From: Polaribacter dokdonensis
Lineage (GTDB): Bacteria; Bacteroidota; Bacteroidia; Flavobacteriales; Flavobacteriaceae
Direction of reading: 5' to 3'
NCBI RefSeq assembly: GCF_024362345.1
Contig: NZ_CP101505.1
Location: 82,001 to 146,000, forward strand
DNA: 64,000 bases
Shown: positions 55,467-63,878 of the stretch, one piece after another
How positions within the stretch are numbered: the stretch's first letter is position 1
How the letters are laid out: each line of letters starts with the position of its first letter
The notes under the pieces: model-generated
The model's input: the letters and a program-made list of their open reading frames with translations, nothing else
Databases searched by the model: none
Told to the model about the DNA's origin: nothing
Translations under genes and position numbers: made by a program

Positions 55467-56903
55467 ATGTCTAGTCAATCTGCACAATTAAGTAAAAGCA
55501 AAGTTCCAATGGGTCAAAAGATTGCATTTGGAATTGGTATGTTCGCTAATCAAATGTTTCCTGCAATTCTAGGAATTTTTATGGTAATACTGGTAGAAGA
55601 CTTAAAATTTACTGGTTTAATGTGGGCTATGATTTATCTATTCCCAAGATTATTTGATGCTATAACAGACCCAATAATGGGTTTTATTTCTGATAATACA
55701 AAGTCAAAATGGGGTAGAAGAAGACAGTATGTTTTAATTGGCGGAATTATTATGGGGATTTCCTATATTTTTATGTGGCAATTATTCAAAGAAAATACTG
55801 TACAATATAATTTCTGGTACTTTTTTCTTTGGTCTGTAGTATTTTATTTAGGACTTACCTTCTTTAGTGTACCTTATGTGGCTATGGGTTATGAAATGAG
55901 TGATGATTTTCACGAAAGAACAAGTATAATGGCCATTGCACAATGGATTGGACAATGGGCTTGGGTAATTGCACCTTGGTTTTGGGTTTTCATGTATGAT
56001 CCTGATTGGTTTCCATCAGCAGAAGTTGCAGTTAGAGAATTAGCAGTTTGGGTTGCTATACCTTGTGCAATTTGTGCAATTGTACCTGCTATTTTTATAA
56101 AAAGTGAATCTACTTTAGACAAAGATTATGAACCTCTAAATTTTTCTAATATAGGAGGTAGTTTAATGAAAATATTACAAAGTTTTGTAGAGGCATTTAA
56201 GATTAAAGAATTTAGAAAATTATGTGGTGCTACTTTTTTTATATATAATGCATTTATGGCAGTTTCATCGCTTACTTTTTTTGTAATTGTTTATAAATTA
56301 TTTAACGGTAATGCAGGTGATTCTGGTATTTGGGTTTCTTTATTCGGTTGTCTTGGAGCTTTAGGAACTACATTTTTAGTAATTCCTATAATTACTAAAA
56401 TGTCTAAAATATTTGGTAAGAAAAAAGCTTTTTTAATTGCACAAGGAATTTCGATATTTGGTTATGTATTACTTTACTTTTTATTTGTGCCAGGTAAACC
56501 TTGGTTATATATAATTGCGCTACCTTTTTTCTCTTTTGGAATTGGAAGTTTATTCACAATTATGATGTCTATGACAGCTGATATCATAGATGTTGATGAA
56601 TTAAATACTGGTTTAAGAAGAGAAGGTATATTTGGAGCTATTTATTGGTGGATGGTAAAAGTAGGGTTTGCTATTGCAGGTGCTTTTAGTGGTCTAATAA
56701 TTTGGCTAGTAGGTTTTAATTCAGAATTACCAACAACAGATCAAGTAGGAGCAGTAGAAGGCTTGCATATATTCTTTTGTGTATTGCCTGTATTAGGAAC
56801 TTTGGTTGCTATGTACATTATGAAAGATTATGGTATAGATGAAGAAAAAGCCAATGATATAAGAGCGCAATTAGAGGCTAGAAAAGCTAAGATTGAAGCA
56901 TAA
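55467..56903 (+). CDS. GPH-family (MelB-like) sugar:cation symporter
   Basis: A 478-residue inner-membrane protein with about 12 hydrophobic segments. The GPH/MFS signature DAITDPIMGFISDNTKSKWGRRRQYVLIGG lies in the first third (two positively charged groups around the loop 2-3 turn) and DVDELNTGLRREG in the second half. It probably imports laminari-oligosaccharides or glucose from periplasm to cytoplasm by sodium or proton symport, supplying the GH149-type phosphorylase. It is last in the beta-glucan operon; a terminator follows 21 bases later. Confidence 0.9.
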   Translation: MSSQSAQLSKSKVPMGQKIAFGIGMFANQMFPAILGIFMVILVEDLKFTGLMWAMIYLFPRLFDAITDPIMGFISDNTKSKWGRRRQYVLIGGIIMGISYIFMWQLFKENTVQYNFWYFFLWSVVFYLGLTFFSVPYVAMGYEMSDDFHERTSIMAIAQWIGQWAWVIAPWFWVFMYDPDWFPSAEVAVRELAVWVAIPCAICAIVPAIFIKSESTLDKDYEPLNFSNIGGSLMKILQSFVEAFKIKEFRKLCGATFFIYNAFMAVSSLTFFVIVYKLFNGNAGDSGIWVSLFGCLGALGTTFLVIPIITKMSKIFGKKKAFLIAQGISIFGYVLLYFLFVPGKPWLYIIALPFFSFGIGSLFTIMMSMTADIIDVDELNTGLRREGIFGAIYWWMVKVGFAIAGAFSGLIIWLVGFNSELPTTDQVGAVEGLHIFFCVLPVLGTLVAMYIMKDYGIDEEKANDIRAQLEARKAKIEA

Positions 56904-56924
56904 AAACACTAAGTAATAAACATA

Positions 56925-56955
56925 AAAAAAAACGAGTCAAAGGCTCGTTTTTTTT
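56925..56955. terminator. Bidirectional terminator after the beta-glucan operon
   Basis: Eight or more A, CGAG, a 7-base loop, CTCG and eight T. The stem can continue with a G-U and a C-G pair. It serves the plus-strand transporter and the convergent DUF4369 gene. Confidence 0.85.
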
Positions 56956-56976
56956 ATGGAAAAAGAATAGAAATAA

Positions 56977-57678
56977 TTACTCTTCGTTCTTTTTAATATT
57001 ATCTAAATACTCTTGGAAACGTTTTCCATATTCAGATTCTTTAATTCTTGGAGTTAGAGAAGCATTTACAGTGTCTAACATCTTTAAACTAGCATCATAC
57101 ATTTCTGTTAAAGCTATATATGGAGCGACTTCAAAATCAGAATTAGTAATTGCAAAGTTAGTAGTATATAAAACTCTTCTTTTTACTAATCTGTTATAAT
57201 CTCTTTCTAATTTTTCAATTAGTTCTTTATCATCTGCTCTTTTAGCATCAAAATCTTTTTTAATGAATTCTAAACGCTCAGTTTGAAATCTACTTCTTAC
57301 TTTATTAAACTGGTCTAATACTTCTTGATTTTTAGAACCAGAAATTTCTGGATACAAACCAAACTCATCTACATTATCATTAATTGTAATAGTTCCTTGT
57401 TCACCAAAAAATAGAATTCGTTTATCAGTAGTATTTCCATCAAAAGTTAAATAATATAAGACAGGCGAATTTACATCATCTGTTAATTTAAAGGTATCAG
57501 AACCATTTAAAGCAACAGAATCTACAGATACTAAAACTGTGTCTTGCATTTTCTGTAAATAAAGCTTTCCTTTCTTTAAACCTTTTATTTGACCTTGTAC
57601 AATCATGTTTCCATCTTTTTTAGATGAACATGAGTATAATAAGATTGCTACTACTAAAACCGCTAAAATTCTTTTCAT
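56977..57678 (-). CDS. DUF4369-domain lipoprotein
   Basis: A 233-residue lipoprotein (LLYSC near residue 17). A DUF4369 domain (about 27-120) opens VQGQIKGLKKGKLYLQKMQDT, as in the N-terminal part of many Bacteroidota thioredoxin-like lipoproteins. After it lies a charged helical stretch (about 125-175) without a CxxC or thioredoxin fold, so the catalytic domain usually found downstream is missing. Its role is unknown; it may bind a partner at the inner face of the outer membrane. Last gene of the minus-strand set, 39 bases after the DUF819 gene. Confidence 0.75.
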   Translation of the reverse strand: MKRILAVLVVAILLYSCSSKKDGNMIVQGQIKGLKKGKLYLQKMQDTVLVSVDSVALNGSDTFKLTDDVNSPVLYYLTFDGNTTDKRILFFGEQGTITINDNVDEFGLYPEISGSKNQEVLDQFNKVRSRFQTERLEFIKKDFDAKRADDKELIEKLERDYNRLVKRRVLYTTNFAITNSDFEVAPYIALTEMYDASLKMLDTVNASLTPRIKESEYGKRFQEYLDNIKKNEE

Positions 57679-57717
57679 TTGTATCTTAAATTTACGATTG
57701 CAAATATGCTTAATTTT

Positions 57718-59025
57718 TTATAAAGTTGATGATAATTCCATTAAAATAGTACAGGCAATTGCACCAATTGTACCAATTGCATAACCAAATACAGCCAGTA
57801 ATACACCAACAGTTGCTAAAGATGGATGAAATGCTTGTGCAACTATAGGAGCAGAGGCTGCACCACCAACATTTGCTTGGCTACCTACAGCTAAAAAGAA
57901 ATAAGGAGCTCTTATGATTTTTGCAACTATAATTAATAGTAAAGCATGTATTGTCATCCATACCAATCCAATAACCATTAATCCAGGGTTTTCTAAAGCC
58001 TGATTTAAATCCATTTTCATACCAATAGTTGCTACCAAAATGTAAATAAAAATACTACCTAATTTACTGGCACCTGCACCTTCGTAGTTTTTAGCTTTTG
58101 TATATGATAAAATAATTGCAACAATTGTAGATACACTAATCAACCAAAAGAAACTAGAACCCAAGAAAGAGAATACATTTCTCCAAGTTTGAGATTCGAT
58201 AGAGGCTACAAAGTTAGCAAAGAACTCTGCTAAATATTTGGAACAAAAATGGCCAAAACCAACAGTACCAAAACCAATGGCTAGCATTATCATAAAATCT
58301 GTTAATGAAGGGTTTCTTTTCACTTTTTCAGAAAAATGAATTACTTTTTGTTTAAGGTCTTCAATAGCAGAAGTATCTGCTTTTAACCATTTATCAATTT
58401 TATCTTTTTTACCAATTCCTATCAATAAAATAGCCATCCAAACATTGGCAACTACAATATCAACAATTACCATTCCTCCATATTTAGAAGGGTTGTATTG
58501 GTAAATTTCTAGCATAGCAGTTTGATTTGCTCCACCACCAATCCAACTTCCAGCTAAGGTTGATAAACCCCTCCAAACTGCATCAAAATCTGCACCTCCA
58601 ACAGTTTCTGGGGAAAATAAAGAGATTAATAATATTGCAATAGGTCCACCAATTATAATTCCTACAGTTCCAGTAAAGAACATAATTAATGCTTTAGATC
58701 CTAAATTAAATATTGCTTTTAAATCTATACTTAAAGTCATTAAAACCAGAGCTGCTGGTAATAAAAATCTACTAGCAACATAATATAATTGAGATTTATT
58801 TTTCACCATTTCACCAACTTCATTTTCAGTTTCCCATTCAGGAGCTATTACTCTAAAAGTTGTAAATAAAGCAGGAATAAAATAGGCCATAAATAAACCA
58901 GGAACAATTTTATAGAATTTAGGCCAAAACCCTGTTTTAATATTTTCTGTGTAAAAAACAAAACCTAAGGATAGCAATAAAATACCAAAAACGATGGCGT
59001 CATTTTTAAAAATTGGTTCTATCAT
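57718..59025 (-). CDS. DUF819-family integral membrane protein
   Basis: A 435-residue protein with about ten hydrophobic segments and short loops. DUF819 markers can be read: GLSTLAGSWIGGGANQTAM and, near the C-terminus, FLAVGSQANVGGAASAPIVAQAF. The inverted-repeat layout and glycine-rich broken helices resemble secondary transporters of the glutamate/bile-acid type, so it is probably a transporter of unknown substrate. Its ATG overlaps the stop of the DUF2490 gene (ATGA), which points to coupled translation. Confidence 0.82.
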   Translation of the reverse strand: MIEPIFKNDAIVFGILLLSLGFVFYTENIKTGFWPKFYKIVPGLFMAYFIPALFTTFRVIAPEWETENEVGEMVKNKSQLYYVASRFLLPAALVLMTLSIDLKAIFNLGSKALIMFFTGTVGIIIGGPIAILLISLFSPETVGGADFDAVWRGLSTLAGSWIGGGANQTAMLEIYQYNPSKYGGMVIVDIVVANVWMAILLIGIGKKDKIDKWLKADTSAIEDLKQKVIHFSEKVKRNPSLTDFMIMLAIGFGTVGFGHFCSKYLAEFFANFVASIESQTWRNVFSFLGSSFFWLISVSTIVAIILSYTKAKNYEGAGASKLGSIFIYILVATIGMKMDLNQALENPGLMVIGLVWMTIHALLLIIVAKIIRAPYFFLAVGSQANVGGAASAPIVAQAFHPSLATVGVLLAVFGYAIGTIGAIACTILMELSSTL

Positions 59026-59687
59026 TTTTTATTTTTAAGATGATTTGTATTTAAAATAATTCCCACTTGTAATCTGTGAAAACCATTATCAGGAAACTTT
59101 TGATAAAAGTAACCCAATTTAATTTTTAGGTTATTATTCAGTTGATGTAAAAAGCCAGCACCTGTCCAATTTTGCACAAATCTTTTTGATTTATCTATGT
59201 TCAAAAAGATTTCATTGAACGCATATACAGACCAGTTATTAGTAATTGGATAGTTGGCATTTAAATCGTAACGAAGCCAATGGCTAGCAGTGGCATTAAA
59301 GAAGCGATGCTCAAAGCGTAAACGATGTCTTAATTTTAAATCTTTCAATTTTCCACTAATATTAATATCTTCATACAGCCTATGTTCTTCTATATTTGTA
59401 GAGGGTATTTTGAACTCAGTATCTGTATTTACATAGCTATAACCAACAGTAAAATTTACTTTAGGAGAAATGGTATAGTTTACACCTAACCTATATATTT
59501 CTTGCTGAAATTCACTTAAAATCTTATAGTACCTGTAATGGGCCATAGTTTTAATTGCAAATTTATCTGCTATTTTATGAGAACCATTATACATATACCA
59601 AGCACCTAATTGTTGATCAGCATTCTGCGCCTTTGTTGTTGTAAAATAGAAAACAAAGACGCAGAAAAATAGACTTTTTTTTATCAT
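59022..59687 (-). CDS. DUF2490 outer-membrane protein
   Basis: A 221-residue protein with a signal peptide ending TTKAQ. It has about ten amphipathic beta-strands, the DUF2490 markers LGAWYMYNGSHKIADKF, FQQEIYRLGVNY and RHRLRFEHRFF, and a final strand RLQVGIILN. It should be a small outer-membrane barrel. It lies one base after the BNR gene's stop and overlaps the DUF819 gene by four bases, so the three are one translational unit. Function unknown; an outer-membrane partner of the DUF819 transporter is plausible. Confidence 0.82.
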   Translation of the reverse strand: MIKKSLFFCVFVFYFTTTKAQNADQQLGAWYMYNGSHKIADKFAIKTMAHYRYYKILSEFQQEIYRLGVNYTISPKVNFTVGYSYVNTDTEFKIPSTNIEEHRLYEDINISGKLKDLKLRHRLRFEHRFFNATASHWLRYDLNANYPITNNWSVYAFNEIFLNIDKSKRFVQNWTGAGFLHQLNNNLKIKLGYFYQKFPDNGFHRLQVGIILNTNHLKNKK

Positions 59688-59688
59688 A

Positions 59689-62600
59689 CTAATGAGCAGA
59701 AAAGATTTTGGTGTCTTTAAAAGGAGAGATATTTATATTTTCTACAGATTTTTTATATGCAATCCAATCGTTATTAAAGAACGTGTTCGTTTCAGCAACT
59801 GCTTTTTTAAATTCTTCTATAAATTGATTCATAAGCACAGTTTCAGTAGAAGTTTGTTCGCCAAATCTAGATCTTATATATCTACTTGCTTGCCCAAATC
59901 TTTGATTTACAGTAATTTCTGGATTTCTGGTAATACCTTGTCTTTTATCTATAGTTCCTAAGTATAAAGCAATTAAGCCATCAATTTTTTTATCAATTTC
60001 TTTAGAAGCTTTTATTTCATCTTTATATTTTGTTTTATCTTCTTTAGTTAATTTTGATTTTATTGATGAAGTTGCATTTTTACTTTCTACCAATTGTTTT
60101 ACAATAGCAGCAATTTTTGCTTGATAACTTTCTAGCTCTTTACTTGCCTTGTATTTTTGATTAATTGCTTCATTAGAAATTTCTAATCTAGGATCGTAAG
60201 CTACAATAATATCTTGCTCAGAAGTTTCATTACCATAAGTCATTCTTAATTTATAAACTCCTGGCTTTACAGTAACTCCTCCTGGTTCTCTTGTTGATTT
60301 TCGAATTCTTCTAGAAGCTCTTGCAACACCTTTTTCACGCATATACCAGGTTGTTTTGTGTATACCTGATTTTTTTGGAGCCTTAAATTTTAATGTTCTA
60401 ATTTTTGTTAATCCATTAAATACTTCAAGTGTAATAGAGTCTTTCTTTACTTTATCTTCGTTGTTTGTTTTTTCTTTTTTATCTGTAGTAGATTTTTTCT
60501 CATCTACTTTAACATAATAAGAAATAATAGCACCACCATTTCTGTTTTCTCCTTGATACATTGCGTCTGCACCAAATCTGCTTCCTGTTGGTTGTTGACT
60601 AGCACTTTGATAGGCAACTGGAGGTGAAAATAACTGAATATCTTTATCAGTTTTATTATTACCAGCCATAGCTCTTAATGGTTTTATATCATCTAAAACC
60701 CATGCAGCTCTACCAAAAGTACCAATTATTAAATCGTGCTCTCTTGGATGTATTACTAAATCTTTTACAGGAACTGTAGGAAATCCATTGGTCCATTTTG
60801 TCCATTTATCACCTGCATTTAATGATACATATAAACCATCATCTGTACCTAAGAATAAAAGATTTTCATTTTCAGGATCTTCTACAATACAAAGTGTATA
60901 GCTTTGTACGTCATTTTCATCAACAATTCTTTCCCAAGTTTTACCATAGTTTTTAGTTCTGTATGCATATGGTGTATAATTAAAACGTCTGTAATCATTA
61001 GCTACTAATAATGCTTCACCTTTATGTTTGTTTGATGCTTTAATTTGGGTAATCCAACTAAACTCAGGTAAACCTTTTATGTTTTTAGCAACATTTGTCC
61101 AATTAGCTCCTCCGTCTTTTGTTATATGCACTTGGCCATCATCTGTAGCTGCCCAAAGCACATCTTTTTCAAGCGATGTTGGCTCAATAACTAAAATAGT
61201 ACAATGATTTTCTGCACCTGTAGCATCCATAGTTAAACCACCACTTTCAGATTGCTTTAATTTTTCTGGATTGTTGGTTGATAAATCAGGAGAAATTACT
61301 TCCCAAGTCAAACCTTTATCAGTTGATTTATGCACAAACTGACTACCAAAGTACAGAGTATTGTTATCAAAAGGATCCATATTAATAGCTGCATTCCAAT
61401 TGAAACGTAATTTGATATTCGCGTCTTTATGTGTTGGTTTTACAGAATAATTGTTACCTGTAATATGATCATATCTTACTACAGACCCTTGCTGACTCAT
61501 AGACCATCCATATCTAGAATCGTCTTTATCTGGTACCACATCAAAACCATCACCAAAAGAAATTTCTTGCCAATAAGAATTTCTAATTCCTTGTGCTTTC
61601 CAAACATAGGCTGGCCCTCTCCAAGAACCATTGTCTTGCATACCTCCATAAACGTTGTATGGAAACTCATTATCTACATTAATATGATAAAATTGAGCAA
61701 CAGGAATATTACCAATAAATCTCCATGATTTTCCACCATCTTTGGTAATGTTTAATCCACCATCATTACCATCTATCATGAATTTACCATTGTTTGGATG
61801 AATCCACCAAGCATGATGATCTGGGTGTACACCATTATCTACACCATAAGCAGGCATTAATTGTTTAAAGTTTTTACCTCCATCATTAGATACATTTACA
61901 TAAGTAAAAACACTATAAACTCTATTTTCGTTTTGAGGGTCTACATAAATTTCTGAGTAATAGAAAGGTCTGTTTCCTATACCTGGTTTATCATTTATTT
62001 TTTTCCATTTAAAACCACCATCTTCACTTTTATACAGTGCATTTTTTTTAGCTTCTACTAAAGCATAAATTACTTCTGGATTATTTGGAGCAACAGCAAC
62101 ACCAATTCTACCCAATTCTCCTTTTGGGAAACCTTCTTTCTCAGTAATCTTTTTCCAATTGTCTCCTCCATCATGAGTAATATATAATCCAGAGCCTTCT
62201 CCTCCAGATTTAAAAAACCAAGGATCACGTTTGTGCTCCCACATTGCAGCTATAATTTTATTCGGATTTTTAGGATCCATAATTAAATCTGCTGCACCAG
62301 TTTTTTCATTATTATATAATATTTGTTTCCATGTTTTACCTCCATCTATGGTTTTATACACTCCACGTTCTTTGTGCTCTCCCCAAGGAGAACCAATTGC
62401 ACCAACATAAACAATGTCTGGATTTGTTGGATGTATAATTACTCTATGAATATGTCTTGTTTTTTCTAATCCCATAGCTTGCCAAGTCTTACCAGCATCT
62501 AAGGATTTGTAAATTCCAAAACCACCATTTAAACTATTTCTTGGGTTTCCTTCTCCTGTACCTGCCCAAATAACACTCGGGTTAGATTGCTGAATAACAA

Positions 62601-62868
62601 TTGCACCAATGGAAGCAGTTAACTCGTTTTCAAAAATAGGCTCCCACTTAATTCCACCTGAAGTAGATTTCCAGATTCCTCCAGATGCTGTACCTACATA
62701 CATAATTTCTGGATTAGATTCTACGACATCTATTGATGTTACACGACCTGACATACCTCCTGGACCTATATTTCTTGGTTTCATATTTTTAACCAAATCC
62801 ATAGAGAATTCTTGTGAAAAGAGTAGAGTAGTAGCACTCAAAAGTAAAAGTGTAAGTAATTTTTTCAT
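59689..62868 (-). CDS. Large secreted BNR/sortilin-like beta-propeller protein
   Basis: A 1059-residue exported protein (signal peptide MKKLLTLLLLSATTLLFSQ). The ATG at 62868 is chosen; a longer frame to 62928 begins without a signal. Residues about 30-750 form propellers with repeated BNR/Asp-box motifs (S-D-G-G-x-T/N-W), for example SLDAGKTWQ, TIDGGKTWK, THDGGDNWK, SEDGGFKWK, TKDGGANWT. The first motif block is PRNIGPGGMSGRV. The remainder (about 790-1059) is a beta domain with a helical Lys/Glu-rich stretch. Such proteins are often annotated as glycosyl hydrolase/VPS10-like, but no catalytic residues are evident. First gene of the set with DUF2490, DUF819 and DUF4369. Confidence 0.82.
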   Translation of the reverse strand: MKKLLTLLLLSATTLLFSQEFSMDLVKNMKPRNIGPGGMSGRVTSIDVVESNPEIMYVGTASGGIWKSTSGGIKWEPIFENELTASIGAIVIQQSNPSVIWAGTGEGNPRNSLNGGFGIYKSLDAGKTWQAMGLEKTRHIHRVIIHPTNPDIVYVGAIGSPWGEHKERGVYKTIDGGKTWKQILYNNEKTGAADLIMDPKNPNKIIAAMWEHKRDPWFFKSGGEGSGLYITHDGGDNWKKITEKEGFPKGELGRIGVAVAPNNPEVIYALVEAKKNALYKSEDGGFKWKKINDKPGIGNRPFYYSEIYVDPQNENRVYSVFTYVNVSNDGGKNFKQLMPAYGVDNGVHPDHHAWWIHPNNGKFMIDGNDGGLNITKDGGKSWRFIGNIPVAQFYHINVDNEFPYNVYGGMQDNGSWRGPAYVWKAQGIRNSYWQEISFGDGFDVVPDKDDSRYGWSMSQQGSVVRYDHITGNNYSVKPTHKDANIKLRFNWNAAINMDPFDNNTLYFGSQFVHKSTDKGLTWEVISPDLSTNNPEKLKQSESGGLTMDATGAENHCTILVIEPTSLEKDVLWAATDDGQVHITKDGGANWTNVAKNIKGLPEFSWITQIKASNKHKGEALLVANDYRRFNYTPYAYRTKNYGKTWERIVDENDVQSYTLCIVEDPENENLLFLGTDDGLYVSLNAGDKWTKWTNGFPTVPVKDLVIHPREHDLIIGTFGRAAWVLDDIKPLRAMAGNNKTDKDIQLFSPPVAYQSASQQPTGSRFGADAMYQGENRNGGAIISYYVKVDEKKSTTDKKEKTNNEDKVKKDSITLEVFNGLTKIRTLKFKAPKKSGIHKTTWYMREKGVARASRRIRKSTREPGGVTVKPGVYKLRMTYGNETSEQDIIVAYDPRLEISNEAINQKYKASKELESYQAKIAAIVKQLVESKNATSSIKSKLTKEDKTKYKDEIKASKEIDKKIDGLIALYLGTIDKRQGITRNPEITVNQRFGQASRYIRSRFGEQTSTETVLMNQFIEEFKKAVAETNTFFNNDWIAYKKSVENINISPFKDTKIFSAH

Positions 62869-62918
62869 TAGGAATAGTTTGTTGAATTTATTGAATTTGG
62901 AACAAGATACAAAATAGA

Positions 62919-62944
62919 AAACGCTCAATAAAAATTGAGCGTTT
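62919..62944. repeat. Perfect 11-bp hairpin in the leader/upstream region of the BNR gene
   Basis: AAACGCTCAAT and ATTGAGCGTTT flank an AAAA loop. It is 51 bases upstream of the BNR ATG; on the minus strand TTTTCTATTTTG follows, terminator-like. The rest of the 256-base gap to the beta-barrel gene is AT-rich; a TAGTTTTG -7-like box lies at 63086-63093 for the plus strand. Confidence 0.6.
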
Positions 62945-63085
62945 AATTTAACAATTGAATTTGTTAGAGAATTTATTTTTGCTGAAAATTACAAATGTGA
63001 AAGTTTAACTTAAATTACAATTTATTTAACCTGCTATTTAATGATTATTAAATTTTTGTTTTAGAAAATTAACACAAGTATCATT

Positions 63086-63093
63086 TAGTTTTG
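63086..63093 (+). promoter_or_regulatory. Candidate -7 box (TAGTTTTG) of the beta-barrel gene
   Basis: An exact TAnnTTTG match 31 bases before the ATG at 63125. The nearest upstream TTG is 27 bases away, beyond the usual spacing. Confidence 0.35.
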
Positions 63094-63124
63094 GTGCTTA
63101 CTAATTAAAAAAAGACAAATTGCT

Positions 63125-63675
63125 ATGAAAAAATTATTACTTATTACTTTTTGTTTTTGCACCATTTTAGTTGTGCAAAGTCAAGAGAAAGAATTGAAAA
63201 AGGAAATTGAATTCGGAATTGCTGGGGGTTGGATGTGTTTACATTTACAACACTATCAGGTATCGTTACTGGAAATACTATTGAAAACCGTTTAGAGATT
63301 AGCGAACCAAGTACTAGTTATGTTAATATTTTTGCAGAAAAGAGTCTTTCAGAAAAGTTTGGAATTAGAACTGAAATTATTTATGCTATGGGTGGAGGAG
63401 AATCAAATACACTCGAAATTCCTATAATATTTAAATATAAACCTTTAAAAAATTTGAACTTTTATTCTGGATTACAAGCAAATTTTCTGTTAGTTAGAAA
63501 AAATAGCGTTAGTAATAAAGCTGGTTTTGGTTTTAATGTTGGAGCTGAGTATCATTTGGGAAATCATTTTTTTGTAGATACAAGATATGTACATAAATTT
63601 TCTCAACTCAAAAGTAGTTTTAGAGTAGACAAGGCAATTAATAGTGTAAGACTAGGAATAGGTTATAAATTCTAA
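63125..63675 (+). pseudogene. Outer-membrane beta-barrel protein with a -1 frameshift at a G5 run
   Basis: An ATG at 63125 begins a clear signal peptide (MKKLLLITFCFCTILVVQSQ) and continues EIEFGIAGG, but this frame stops at 63296. The barrel sequence continues in another frame from the codon at 63229 (LDVFTFTTLSGI... to VRLGIGYKF). One added G in the run at 63224-63228 would join them as GIAGGLDVFTF and give about 183 residues, normal for a porin-family OMP_b-brl barrel. A read from the TTG at 63229 alone would lack a signal peptide. It is either a real frameshift, a phase-variable run, or a sequencing error. Final strands end with the aromatic typical of outer-membrane proteins. Confidence 0.75.
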
Positions 63676-63681
63676 AATAAT

Positions 63682-63711
63682 TTAAGCTCTTAAGTATTTT
63701 TAAGAGCTTAA
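63682..63711. terminator. Bidirectional terminator between the beta-barrel and ribbon-helix-helix genes
   Basis: A 12-bp stem (core TAAGCTCTTA / TAAGAGCTTA) with a 6-base loop. Its right arm overlaps the last codon of the convergent ribbon-helix-helix gene, whose stop lies at 63708-63710. Confidence 0.7.
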
Positions 63712-63872
63712 TCCTCTTTCTTTTTAGGTTCACGTTTTGCGTCTTTTAAGGCCTGCATTAGCATCCATTCTATTTGCCCATTTGTAGAACGAAATTCATC
63801 TGCAGCCCATTTTTCTATGGCCTTTATCATATCTTCATTAACTCGCAAAGCGAAAGCTTTCTTTTTTGCCAT
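63708..63872 (-). CDS. Small ribbon-helix-helix (Arc-like) protein, 54 residues
   Basis: A 54-residue basic protein. It opens MAKKKAFALRVNEDMIKAIE, where FALRV is the beta-strand that reads DNA in Arc/MetJ proteins. Helix A (NEDMIKAIEKWAADEF), the turn RSTNGQ and helix B (IEWMLMQALKDA) follow, with a charged tail (KREPKKKED). It is probably a dimeric DNA-binding protein; target unknown. A 39-residue frame ends six bases upstream on the same strand, so the two may be co-transcribed. No toxin partner is visible in the window. Confidence 0.75.
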   Translation of the reverse strand: MAKKKAFALRVNEDMIKAIEKWAADEFRSTNGQIEWMLMQALKDAKREPKKKED

Positions 63873-63878
63873 TTTTTA

